NCBI GenBank assembly: GCA_964360145.1
Contig: CAYHWW010000023.1
Location: 1 to 32,291, forward strand
Length of the DNA: 32,291 nucleotides
Direction: 5' to 3'
From: CAYHWW01 sp964360145
GTDB taxonomy: Bacteria > Bdellovibrionota > UBA1018 > CAYHWW01
The notes below the pieces were generated by a model. The model was not told where the DNA came from, ran no database searches, and was given only the letters and a program-made list of their open reading frames with translations. The number at the start of each line of letters is the position of its first letter. Positions within the stretch are counted from its first letter, which is position 1. Below are positions 25,216-32,291 of the stretch, one piece after another. The position numbers and the translations under genes were made by a program.

Positions 25216-25712
25216 CCGAAGCAGCGCTTGAGAGCGAGGTTTCCAAAAAACTATCGAGCCAGTTCTCCACCTTCACCATCGGCGATTGCGTCTATGGCAT
25301 CGAGGTCATGAGGGTGCAAGAGATCACCAAGCCCATGTCCATGACCGAAGTGCCGTTGGCGCCTCGGTACGTCCGGGGTCTCATCAATTTGCGTGGTCAG
25401 ATCGCCACTGCCATCTGCCTGCGCAGCTTGTTCCAGATTCAGGGCGAGGTGCCAGCGGAACAGATGAACGTGATCTGCCGCGTGGATTCGCTGCTGCTCT
25501 CTTTTCTCGTGGACCGCATCGGCGACGTGGTCGAAGTCGCGCAAAATATTTTCGAGTCCCCCCCCGATACGGTGCCCGAATCCGTGCGTCGGTATATGGA
25601 GGGTGTTTACAAGGTTTCTAATTCGCTTTTGAGCATCATCAACGTGGACAAAATCGCCAGTTCGTTCGGGAGCTCTGAAACTGCTCCCGGAGACGAGGCG
25701 GGGAAGGCATAA
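25212..25712 (+). CDS. cheW: CheW coupling protein
   Basis: The 166-residue protein is a single CheW domain: FSTFTIGDCVYGIEVMRVQEI near the N-terminus and VRGLINLRGQIATAICLR in the middle are the family's characteristic strands. It bridges the receptor and CheA in cytoplasmic signalling arrays. Its ATG overlaps the cheA stop (ATGA), indicating translational coupling, and the receptor gene starts 3 bp after its stop. Confidence 0.95.
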   Translation: MTEAALESEVSKKLSSQFSTFTIGDCVYGIEVMRVQEITKPMSMTEVPLAPRYVRGLINLRGQIATAICLRSLFQIQGEVPAEQMNVICRVDSLLLSFLVDRIGDVVEVAQNIFESPPDTVPESVRRYMEGVYKVSNSLLSIINVDKIASSFGSSETAPGDEAGKA

Positions 25713-25715
25713 AAA

Positions 25716-27686
25716 ATGGAAGAGTCGACACCGGGGCAACTTTTAAAGAAACCATCAATCCGCAAAGACATCTCGGCGAGGCCTGCGCCGGAGGGCGCGG
25801 GGTCCCATTGGGGGAGTCTCGATGAGATTAATGGGTTATCCGAGAACTCACCCATCAACATCATGTATTGCGGCACCGACCTGGTGATCAAGTACCTGAA
25901 CCCTTCCAGCGTGAGCACGCTAGCCAAGCTGGCGCAGCATCTGCCCATCGCCGTGGAGGAGATCGTCGGGTCCAGCATTGACGTCTTCCACAAGAATCCC
26001 GCCCACCAGCGGCGCTTGCTGGGCAACGACCGCAACCTGCCCATCCGCACCGTCATCCAGGTGGGGCCAGAAAAACTGGACCTGCTGGTGTCCCCCATCT
26101 ACGACTCCAACCGCAAGTACATGGGCATCATGGTGACCTGGGAAGTGGTGACGAAGAAGCTTGAGATCGAGAATGACCAAGCGCGCCTCCAGTCCTTGGT
26201 GGAAAACGCCCCTATCAACATCATGTGCGCGGACATGAAGGGCACCATCACCTACGTGAACCCCGAGAGCATGAAAACCCTCAAGAAGATCGAGAAGATC
26301 CTCCCGGTGCGGGTCGAGCAGATCAAGGGCGGCAGCTACGATGTGTTCCACAAGAATCCCGCCCACCAGCGGAGCCTGCTGGCGGACGAGCGCAATTTGC
26401 CCTACCGCGGCGTCATCCAGGTCGGCGAGGAGAAGCTGTCTCTCTACGTCAGCCCCATGTCGGATAAAGAGGGCAAGTACATCGGCCCCATGGTGACCTG
26501 GGATATCGTCACCGAGAAGCTCAAGGCCGAAGTTGAGATGGCCCGCGTTCAGTCCATGATGGAGAACGCTCCGGTGAATGTGATGATGTCCACCCCCCAG
26601 GGGCAGCTCATTTACATCAATCCGAAAAGCAAAGCGACCCTGCGGACCCTCGAGAAGTACCTGCCGAAGCCCGTGGATCAGCTCCAGGGCCAGTCCATCG
26701 ATATCTTCCATAAGAACCCGGAGCTTCAGCGCCGCATCATCAGCGAAGAGCGGAATCTGCCCCATAAGGCGAAAATCAAAGTGGGGCCGGAGACCTTGGA
26801 TCTGCTCGTTTCCGCCATCTACGACAACAACAAGAAGTACCTCGGGCCCATGGTCACATGGGATGTCATCACCGAGAAATTGAACTTGGTCGCGACCCTT
26901 GAGGAAACTTCGAACCAGCTTGGTGCCGCGGCGGAGGAGCTCTCCGCCACGGCCACTCAGATGTCGAAGAATTCAACACAGACGTCCGAGCAATCCACCA
27001 GTGCGTCCGCGGCCTCCGAAGAGGTGTCCAAGGGCGTGCAGACCGTGGCGACCAACACCGAGGAAATGGTGGCCTCCATCAAGGAGATCTCCAAATCATC
27101 CACTGACGCCGCCACCATCTCGAAAGAGGCCATGCAGCGGGCGAGCGACACCAATGCGATGATCAACCAGCTGGGCACGAGCTCCCAGGAAATCGGCAAT
27201 GTGATCAAGGTCATCAGTTCCATCGCCCAGCAAACCAATTTGCTGGCATTGAACGCCACCATCGAGGCTGCCCGGGCCGGAGAGGCGGGCAAGGGCTTCG
27301 CCGTGGTTGCCAACGAAGTGAAAGAGCTCGCCAAGCAGACGGCAAAAGCCACGGAGGAGATCACGAGCAAGATCGGCGCCATCCAGAGCGACTCGAAGAA
27401 CGCGGTGGACGCCATCGGCGCCATCACCAAGGTCATCGAGAAGATCAATAGCATCTCGGTTTCCATCGCGGCCGCCGTGGAAGAGCAGACGGCCACCACC
27501 AACGAGGTGTCCAGAGTGGTTCAAGAGTCCAGCCAAGGGGTCGCAAGCATCTCCGAGACCATCAAAGTCGTCGCCACCGCCGCCAACCAAAGCGCGTCGG
27601 GGGCCAATCAAACGTTGACGGCGGCGAAGGCGCTTTCGGAGCTTGCGATCAAGCTCAAAGACCTCGTGAAGAAGATCGAGGTCTGA
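25716..27686 (+). CDS. Soluble methyl-accepting chemotaxis receptor with three tandem PAS repeats
   Basis: The 656-residue protein has no signal peptide, membrane helix or HAMP domain, so it is cytoplasmic. Three PAS-like units repeat with a period of exactly 120 residues: N(I/V)M at 48, 168 and 288, FHKNP at 91, 211 and 331, and M(V)TW at about 139, 259 and 379. The methyl-accepting helical bundle runs from about 390 to 650, with the conserved tip (QQTNLLALNATIEAARAGE, 505-523, then GKGFAVVANEVKELA). The PAS units could bind haem, flavin or another ligand; none shows an obvious ligand residue to me. It sits between cheW and cheB and is the likely sensor of this array. Confidence 0.93.
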   Translation: MEESTPGQLLKKPSIRKDISARPAPEGAGSHWGSLDEINGLSENSPINIMYCGTDLVIKYLNPSSVSTLAKLAQHLPIAVEEIVGSSIDVFHKNPAHQRRLLGNDRNLPIRTVIQVGPEKLDLLVSPIYDSNRKYMGIMVTWEVVTKKLEIENDQARLQSLVENAPINIMCADMKGTITYVNPESMKTLKKIEKILPVRVEQIKGGSYDVFHKNPAHQRSLLADERNLPYRGVIQVGEEKLSLYVSPMSDKEGKYIGPMVTWDIVTEKLKAEVEMARVQSMMENAPVNVMMSTPQGQLIYINPKSKATLRTLEKYLPKPVDQLQGQSIDIFHKNPELQRRIISEERNLPHKAKIKVGPETLDLLVSAIYDNNKKYLGPMVTWDVITEKLNLVATLEETSNQLGAAAEELSATATQMSKNSTQTSEQSTSASAASEEVSKGVQTVATNTEEMVASIKEISKSSTDAATISKEAMQRASDTNAMINQLGTSSQEIGNVIKVISSIAQQTNLLALNATIEAARAGEAGKGFAVVANEVKELAKQTAKATEEITSKIGAIQSDSKNAVDAIGAITKVIEKINSISVSIAAAVEEQTATTNEVSRVVQESSQGVASISETIKVVATAANQSASGANQTLTAAKALSELAIKLKDLVKKIEV

Positions 27687-28753
27687 TGCGCGTACTCATC
27701 GTCGATGATTCGGTCGTTTATCGATCCCAGATCAGGGCCGCCCTTGAGGGCGAGCCCCTGATCGAGGTCGTCGGCGTGGCGAGCAATGGGAAGATCGCAT
27801 TGGAGATGTTGGAACAGAAATCTGTTGATGTCGTCACCTTGGATATGGAAATGCCGGTTCTCAATGGACTTGAGACGTTGAAGGAAATCCGGGCGAAGAA
27901 CCACAACGTCAAAGTCATCGTCTTTTCATCCCTCACCGTGCGCGGGTCGGAGGCAGCACTGGATGCTTTGACCCACGGGGCCCAGGACTTCGTAACGAAG
28001 CCAACGGGGGCGGAAGGCTCGATGAGCGACGCCGCCGCGGGCATCAAGCGCAGCCTGGTGCCGAAGATCCTGCAGTTTCTAGTGAACAAAGAAAGCGTGG
28101 CGGCCCCTTCAAGGCCAGCGCCCGTCAAAGACCCCATTCATCAGCTGCCACAGCAGTTTCTCCGCAAGGAGCTGGCGACGTTCCATCCCAGCGCCGTGGT
28201 CATCGCATCTTCAACCGGTGGGCCCTCCGCCCATGAGGAGCTTTTCTCTGCTCTGCACGGCGAGCTGCGTTGTCCCATCTTCATCGCCCAGCACATGCCG
28301 CCGGTGTTCACGGCGACATTCGCGAAGCGCATCCAGCAGATCTCAGGCATCCCCTGCGCCGAGGGGATTCAGGGTGAAGTGGTCCAAAACAAGATCTATG
28401 TCGCGCCAGGAGATTACCATATGACGCTAGGCCAGGTTAATGGGGCCATCACCATTCAGCTCGATAAAAAACCCCAACGCAATTCAGTGAGGCCCGCGGC
28501 GGATTTTCTCTTTGAAAGCGCCGCGGCGCTTTATCGCGGCAAGTGCATGAGCGTGGTGCTCACGGGCATGGGCGAGGATGGATTGGACGGCGCCCGCGCC
28601 GTGAAGGCCCAGGGCGGTGGCGTCATGATCCAGAGTGAAGCCAGTTGCGTAGTGTTCGGCATGCCCGGCGCGGTGTGGCGGGCGGGGTTGCAGGATGGAG
28701 TGGGGGCGTTGCCAGAGATCCACGTCGCGTTGGCAAGGATGGTTCTGAAATGA
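27686..28753 (+). CDS. cheB: CheB protein-glutamate methylesterase
   Basis: The receiver domain (1-120) has Asp7/Asp8, phospho-acceptor Asp53, and Lys105. The methylesterase domain (about 165-350) carries the catalytic triad: Ser176 in ASSTGGP, His203 in AQHMP and Asp298 in GMGEDG. CheB removes methyl groups from receptor glutamates and is activated by phosphorylation from CheA. Its ATG overlaps the receptor stop by one base (TGATG), and its stop overlaps the next start (ATGA). Confidence 0.96.
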   Translation: MRVLIVDDSVVYRSQIRAALEGEPLIEVVGVASNGKIALEMLEQKSVDVVTLDMEMPVLNGLETLKEIRAKNHNVKVIVFSSLTVRGSEAALDALTHGAQDFVTKPTGAEGSMSDAAAGIKRSLVPKILQFLVNKESVAAPSRPAPVKDPIHQLPQQFLRKELATFHPSAVVIASSTGGPSAHEELFSALHGELRCPIFIAQHMPPVFTATFAKRIQQISGIPCAEGIQGEVVQNKIYVAPGDYHMTLGQVNGAITIQLDKKPQRNSVRPAADFLFESAAALYRGKCMSVVLTGMGEDGLDGARAVKAQGGGVMIQSEASCVVFGMPGAVWRAGLQDGVGALPEIHVALARMVLK

Positions 28754-29601
28754 GCGATACCAAGATTTTTCATGAATTCCTCGTTGAGAAGGGCCTGCTT
28801 TCCGCTGACAACATGGTGAAGGTCCTCAGTGAGCAGGCGCGCCAGCTGCCGTTGCCCAGTGATTTGCTATTGGAGCGCGGCTGCCTCGCCGCCGCCGATG
28901 TGCTGAGGGCCATGGTCCTCCAAGCCAAGGTATCGTGCAGCTTTGCCGATGCTTGCCAGCGGCTCGGGCTTTGGTCGGATGAAATGCAAAGCACGCTGGA
29001 CGGGGAACTCATGAAGAGGCGTACCCCCCTGGCCCAGCTTCTGATCGAGAAGTATAACGTGGACGCTGAGGCTTTATCCCAGGTCTTCGATGAGTATCTN
29101 NNNNNNNNNNNNNNNNNNNNNNNNNNNNNNNNNNNNNNNNNNNNNNNNNNNNNNNNNNNNNNNNNNNNNNNNNNNNNNNNNNNNNNNNNNNNNNNNNNNG
29201 TGATGAGTCCTGACGAAAAGCAGCATTTTCTCGAAGCGCTGGCATCCTTGAAGGAAGTGGGGACCACCGAAGAGTCCCTCTCCCGGGCTCGTCAGGGCAT
29301 CAAGCAATGCGTTGTCATCGCCCATCAAATGCGCGGCGCGGTGAAGTACCTCCAGATTTCAAGCATGGAAGGGCTGCTGTTGGAGATCGAGGGGGTCTTC
29401 GAGCTTATGGTGAAGTCGGAATTGTCATCGCTCACCGCGAGGTTCGAGGATATCTACAAAATCATCAGCCACGGCTTCGAGGCGCTGTGGGAGCGCCGGG
29501 ACTTTTTGCTGAATAACCCCGAGGTCAATGGCGCGGAAATGCATGCCTGCGATGAGGCCGCGGAAAACATTAAGATGCTCAAAGAGGTGTTGGCTTCATG
29601 A
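28750..29601 (+). CDS. Unknown repeat protein with possible Hpt-like C-terminus, in the che operon (contains assembly gap)
   Basis: Start ATG 28750 overlaps the cheB stop. The N-terminal 116 residues contain four degenerate units of about 30 residues (around 10-28, 40-58, 69-87 and 97-115) with the pattern LLxxGxLxxxxVxxxLxxQ, resembling the small helical repeats at the N-terminus of MshE/GspE-type ATPases; no ATPase follows. A 100-N gap (29100-29199) interrupts the gene, but the frame is the same on both sides. The C-terminal part is helical and includes AHQMRGAVKYLQISS, which resembles the phosphotransfer-histidine segment of Hpt domains (H..KG.A). Whether that His is phosphorylated is unknown. 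The stop overlaps the cheY start. I do not recognise a family. Confidence 0.75.
   Translation: MSDTKIFHEFLVEKGLLSADNMVKVLSEQARQLPLPSDLLLERGCLAAADVLRAMVLQAKVSCSFADACQRLGLWSDEMQSTLDGELMKRRTPLAQLLIEKYNVDAEALSQVFDEYXXXXXXXXXXXXXXXXXXXXXXXXXXXXXXXXXXVMSPDEKQHFLEALASLKEVGTTEESLSRARQGIKQCVVIAHQMRGAVKYLQISSMEGLLLEIEGVFELMVKSELSSLTARFEDIYKIISHGFEALWERRDFLLNNPEVNGAEMHACDEAAENIKMLKEVLAS
29100..29199. other. Assembly gap (100 N)
   Basis: Exactly 100 N inside the gene between cheB and cheY. The frame agrees on both sides, but this has a one-in-three chance of being accidental because the gap length is a placeholder. Confidence 0.98.
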
Positions 29602-29972
29602 AAATCATGATCATTGATGATTCGAAGGTCGTGCATAATTATGTCGAAAGCTTGCTCAAAGACTCCGAACATACGTTGCTTCACGCTTACGATGGCAGCG
29701 AGGGCATCGAGAAAGTGGCCGCCTCCTCAGCGGAGGGCCTGGATTTGATCTTCTTGGATTGGGAGATGCCCAAGATGACGGGCATCGAGGTGTTGGAGCG
29801 CATCGGGAAGGCGCAAGGCACCCCCCCCATCATCATGATGACGACTAAAAACGACCCGGATGACATCGTGAGAGCGCTGACTCTGGGAGCGAAGGAATAT
29901 CTCATGAAGCCATTCACCAAGGACCTATTGTTCGAGAAGATCAACATGGTTCTGAGCGCGAGCACAGGCTGA
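29598..29972 (+). CDS. cheY: CheY-type single-domain response regulator
   Basis: A 124-residue stand-alone receiver: Asp7/Asp8 (IIDDS), phospho-acceptor Asp54 in LDWEMP, Thr82 in MMTTK and Lys104 in MKPF. It has no output domain, as for CheY, which carries the signal from CheA to the motility or other output machinery. It begins inside the stop of the preceding gene (ATGA) and is followed 3 bp later by cheR. Confidence 0.95.
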   Translation: MKIMIIDDSKVVHNYVESLLKDSEHTLLHAYDGSEGIEKVAASSAEGLDLIFLDWEMPKMTGIEVLERIGKAQGTPPIIMMTTKNDPDDIVRALTLGAKEYLMKPFTKDLLFEKINMVLSASTG

Positions 29973-29975
29973 ACC

Positions 29976-30800
29976 ATGCTGCAGGAACATCAGCTTCAAT
30001 TTTTCGCGGCCTACATCAAAAAAGAGCTAGGCATCATTTACGACAAATCCAACTTCTTTCAGTTGGCGGTGCGGATCACCGAGATTTCAAAGGCCTTGGG
30101 GTTCGAAAACGAGGAGAAGTTCCACCTCGCGGCACAACAGGGCATCAGCGGCCACATGAAGCAGATCCTGCTGGACACTGCCACGAACAACGAAACCTCG
30201 TTTTTCCGCGACCCCAAAATTTTTACTGCCATTGAAAAGCATGTTGTCACGGCCCTACGGGCCCAGAACGCGGGCATGCGGCTGATCCGCGTGTGGTCGG
30301 CGGCGAGCAGTTTCGGTCAAGAGCCCTACTCCTTGGCCATGTGTTTCGCCGAGATGGCCAGCAAGGACCCCGGCATGCCCCGAGTCGAGATTCAGACCAC
30401 GGATGCCTCCGAAAGGGCTCTGCTGCGATCAAAGGAGGGGCGTTATTCCCAGCTTGAAGTGCAGCGAGGTATGCCCGCCGCCATGCTGGTGAAGTATTTC
30501 AATAAAACGCCGGATAACTACTGGGTCGTCAAGCCGGACCTGAAACTCAGCGTGCAGGTGTCGCGCCTCAACCTGCTGGAACCCTATATCCACATGGGCA
30601 CCTTCGATCTTATCCTGTGTCGGAACGTGCTGATTTACCAAACGGAAGAAAAGAAGAAAGATGTCCTGGATCGCATGGCGGATCGCTTGACCCCCAACGG
30701 GTATTTATTCCTAGGGGCTTCAGAGAGCATGATGGGTCTTTCTGAGCGCTTTCATCAGCATTACAAGGATGGAGTGATTTTCTTCCAGCGTAAGGTTTGA
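29976..30800 (+). CDS. cheR: CheR chemotaxis methyltransferase
   Basis: The 274-residue product has the CheR layout: N-terminal helical domain, NNETSFFRD at 71-79, the S-adenosylmethionine-binding segment WSAASSFGQEPYSLAM (107-122), TDASE (142-146) and DLILCRNVLIY (211-221). It methylates receptor glutamates, opposing CheB. There is no C-terminal TPR extension. Its stop is separated by one base from the start of the ABC1-family gene. Confidence 0.96.
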   Translation: MLQEHQLQFFAAYIKKELGIIYDKSNFFQLAVRITEISKALGFENEEKFHLAAQQGISGHMKQILLDTATNNETSFFRDPKIFTAIEKHVVTALRAQNAGMRLIRVWSAASSFGQEPYSLAMCFAEMASKDPGMPRVEIQTTDASERALLRSKEGRYSQLEVQRGMPAAMLVKYFNKTPDNYWVVKPDLKLSVQVSRLNLLEPYIHMGTFDLILCRNVLIYQTEEKKKDVLDRMADRLTPNGYLFLGASESMMGLSERFHQHYKDGVIFFQRKV

Positions 30801-30801
30801 A

Positions 30802-32211
30802 ATGGCCTTCCTGAAGCTGGCGAAGCTCACGGGTGTCGGCGTGGGCGGCGCTGTGATGAGCCTCATCAATCGGGACATGGGTCGGCGTTTCATCTCCCGC
30901 AAATTCGGCGAAATGCCAGGGCTCGCCGCGAAGATTTCCCAGGCCATGACCAATGGCATGGGCCCGCCCATGGGCATGCCGCGGCAAATCACCGCGGCTG
31001 AGGTCGCCCACGTCATACGGACTACCTGCCCCGCCCTCCATGCGGAAATAGACAGTATTGATGAGGAAGTCTGGCCAGCGTCCATTGGTCAGGTGAATCG
31101 CGTCATGCTGCGAGACGGAAGAACATTGGCAGTGAAGATCCGATACCCTGGCATTGAACGCGAGCTGGAGGAGCAGTTGGACACGCTGTTCTCCACGTTT
31201 TCCAAGATGAATGCGGCGAAGCGCATGGGGTTCGACGTCGCGAGTTACAAAACTCATTTCATGGAGGCATTCAAAAACGAGGTCGATTACAAGCAGGAGG
31301 CGGAAAATCAAAAAAAGTTCGCCAACTTGTTCAATAAGACATCCACCATTCATGTGCCGGACATCCTAGGTGAATATTCCAATGAGGCCATCCTTACGCA
31401 GATATTCGTCAGTGGCCGTGGCTTGGATAAGCTCGCTTTCGATGACCTGAAGAGTCGCACCCGGGCGGCGGAGGCCCTCGCGACCTTCCAGATGATCAGC
31501 GTGTTCGGCACCCTGCTTGTTCATGGTGATATGCACGCGGGGAACTGGGGCTACAACACGGAGAGCGGGAAACTCGTTGTGTACGACTTTGGCTCTGTCT
31601 TCTCGATGAGTGCCCAGAATGCCCGCATCCTCGCTGATCTCATCTCGGAATCGGCCCTCAGCCATCCCAATGCGGACGCGCTCCATGGGCATTTGATTGG
31701 GCTGGGCTTCGACCCACAACGAGTAGCACCGGTTCGAGAGGTGCTACCCCGGTTTTGCGCCGCGCTCTTTGGCCGGTTCGACCCCACCGAGGCAGCCGCC
31801 ATCATGGGAGGGGAGAGGTGGAGGTTCCGTTCCGCCGGCCCGCCGTGGTTCTTCAGTCTCCTGCGGTCGTGTTCCGGTGTGTGGCACGCCCTGGCTCGTC
31901 TGCGGATACCGGTGCCATTCCCTGAAATTTTGAGACAAGTGCGAGGCAGCTACCGTCATGAGGGGCAAGCCGCGGCTGCCCAACTCTACGTCTCGGTGCA
32001 TGAAGGCTCAGAGCAGATCGTGCTGCTGGAGTTTCCCGCGCAGGCGGTGGATCGCATCGATACCCTCATGCCAGAGAGCGCCATGGTGAAGATCCGTGGC
32101 GAGATTGACTTGAACGAAATTAAAAGCAGAGCCCGCAACTCGGGGTATGTACCCCAGGCGCTTTTCGCCAAACAGGTAGGAACTCGCCGTTACCAAGCAT
32201 GGCTTGGATAA
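30802..32211 (+). CDS. ABC1/UbiB-family atypical protein kinase-like protein
   Basis: The 469-residue protein shows the ABC1 (AarF/UbiB/COQ8) core: KISQ at 44-47 in the place of the family's KxGQ motif, the Ala-rich loop ASIGQV at 93-98, VKIRYPGI with Lys112, the ExD-type segment NEVDYKQEAENQ (159-170), HGDMHAGNWGY (241-251) and DFG (262-264). It lacks the long hydrophobic C-terminus of UbiB. UbiB proteins support ubiquinone biosynthesis, but this gene starts one base after cheR and is therefore co-transcribed with the chemotaxis genes, so another role is possible. The KISQ change (Gly to Ser) affects a motif that in COQ8 restricts protein-kinase activity. Confidence 0.88.
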   Translation: MAFLKLAKLTGVGVGGAVMSLINRDMGRRFISRKFGEMPGLAAKISQAMTNGMGPPMGMPRQITAAEVAHVIRTTCPALHAEIDSIDEEVWPASIGQVNRVMLRDGRTLAVKIRYPGIERELEEQLDTLFSTFSKMNAAKRMGFDVASYKTHFMEAFKNEVDYKQEAENQKKFANLFNKTSTIHVPDILGEYSNEAILTQIFVSGRGLDKLAFDDLKSRTRAAEALATFQMISVFGTLLVHGDMHAGNWGYNTESGKLVVYDFGSVFSMSAQNARILADLISESALSHPNADALHGHLIGLGFDPQRVAPVREVLPRFCAALFGRFDPTEAAAIMGGERWRFRSAGPPWFFSLLRSCSGVWHALARLRIPVPFPEILRQVRGSYRHEGQAAAAQLYVSVHEGSEQIVLLEFPAQAVDRIDTLMPESAMVKIRGEIDLNEIKSRARNSGYVPQALFAKQVGTRRYQAWLG

Positions 32212-32216
32212 CGTAG

Positions 32217-32291
32217 GCTCGGTCTTTTCCCGCTGAGCTTCGTTGTCGTCGTCGTGGCCTCCACGCAGCGGGCATGAGCCCGCTTTGGTCG
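32217..32291. repeat. Structured intergenic repeat, copy 2 (cut by window end)
   Basis: These 75 bp align over their full length to the reverse complement of 13402-13476, with roughly 80 percent identity by eye. The small hairpin (CGTGG 32253-32257 with CCACG 32261-32265) and the AGCGGGC/GCCCGCT hairpin (32267-32273 with 32278-32284) are kept while their loops differ. The segment corresponding to the outer stem arm (32229-32238) has diverged; its partner is beyond the window. It begins 5 bp after the ABC1-family stop codon. Confidence 0.8.

Noticed and set aside
28645..28750. Upstream GTG start for the unknown gene between cheB and cheY
   Set aside because: It would overlap cheB by over 100 bp; ATG 28750 gives the ATGA overlap seen elsewhere in the operon.

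Overview
The window reads as GC-rich, Gram-negative chromosomal DNA. Exported and lipoprotein-type proteins, a cytoplasmic chemotaxis-type cluster and a homodimer-type E1 dehydrogenase fit Bdellovibrionota or another former-Deltaproteobacteria lineage, but nothing visible fixes the taxon. Two runs of exactly 100 N (3217-3316 and 29100-29199) are scaffold gaps and both fall inside genes.

Left part (1-13,305): accessory and housekeeping genes, mostly on the minus strand. They are a 3'-incomplete exported M48-type metalloprotease, an exported metzincin-type protease broken by the first gap, purE with a small unknown gene and an oligopeptide-binding-type protein (plus strand), a YgiQ-type radical SAM protein, a membrane-anchored DUF1460 amidase-like protein, a small exported unknown, a family-2 glycosyltransferase, and a probably frameshifted exported protein. 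This part holds several non-coding structures: a nested inverted repeat, a bidirectional terminator that contains both convergent stop codons, a remnant of a formylglycine-generating-enzyme-type gene, and a 179-bp MITE-like element. The MITE-like element has perfect 32-bp terminal inverted repeats and TAA target duplications, and it supplies the start codon of the glycosyltransferase.

Middle part (13,368-20,599): a structured intergenic repeat whose second copy closes the window at 32,217-32,291, a stand-alone AceE-like E1 protein, and a 1236-residue protein with no family I recognise as a whole. That protein has a degenerate receiver-like N-terminus, Trp-rich repeats, a long charged region with four RNF(L/M)KKKK motifs, a coiled coil, a 12-residue tandem repeat and a GAF-like C-terminus. 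A small multi-pass membrane protein follows it.

Right part (20,606-32,211): a compact chemotaxis-type signalling locus. Rightward, cheA (Hpt-kinase-CheW-CheW-REC), cheW, a soluble receptor with three 120-residue PAS repeats, cheB, an unknown repeat protein with a possible Hpt-like end, cheY, cheR and an ABC1/UbiB-family kinase-like gene are packed with overlaps or gaps of 1-3 bp. Divergently, a single-domain globin with a C-terminal extension and an Hpt-REC protein form a two-gene operon. The layout suggests a cytoplasmic, possibly oxygen- or redox-responsive signalling array with a complete adaptation pair (CheR/CheB), several phosphotransfer proteins and a candidate scaffold nearby. The part most likely to be new biology is the combination of globin, Hpt-REC, repeat protein, ABC1 kinase and the RNFLKKKK protein. 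The output of the system (flagella, pili, gliding or other) cannot be read from this window.
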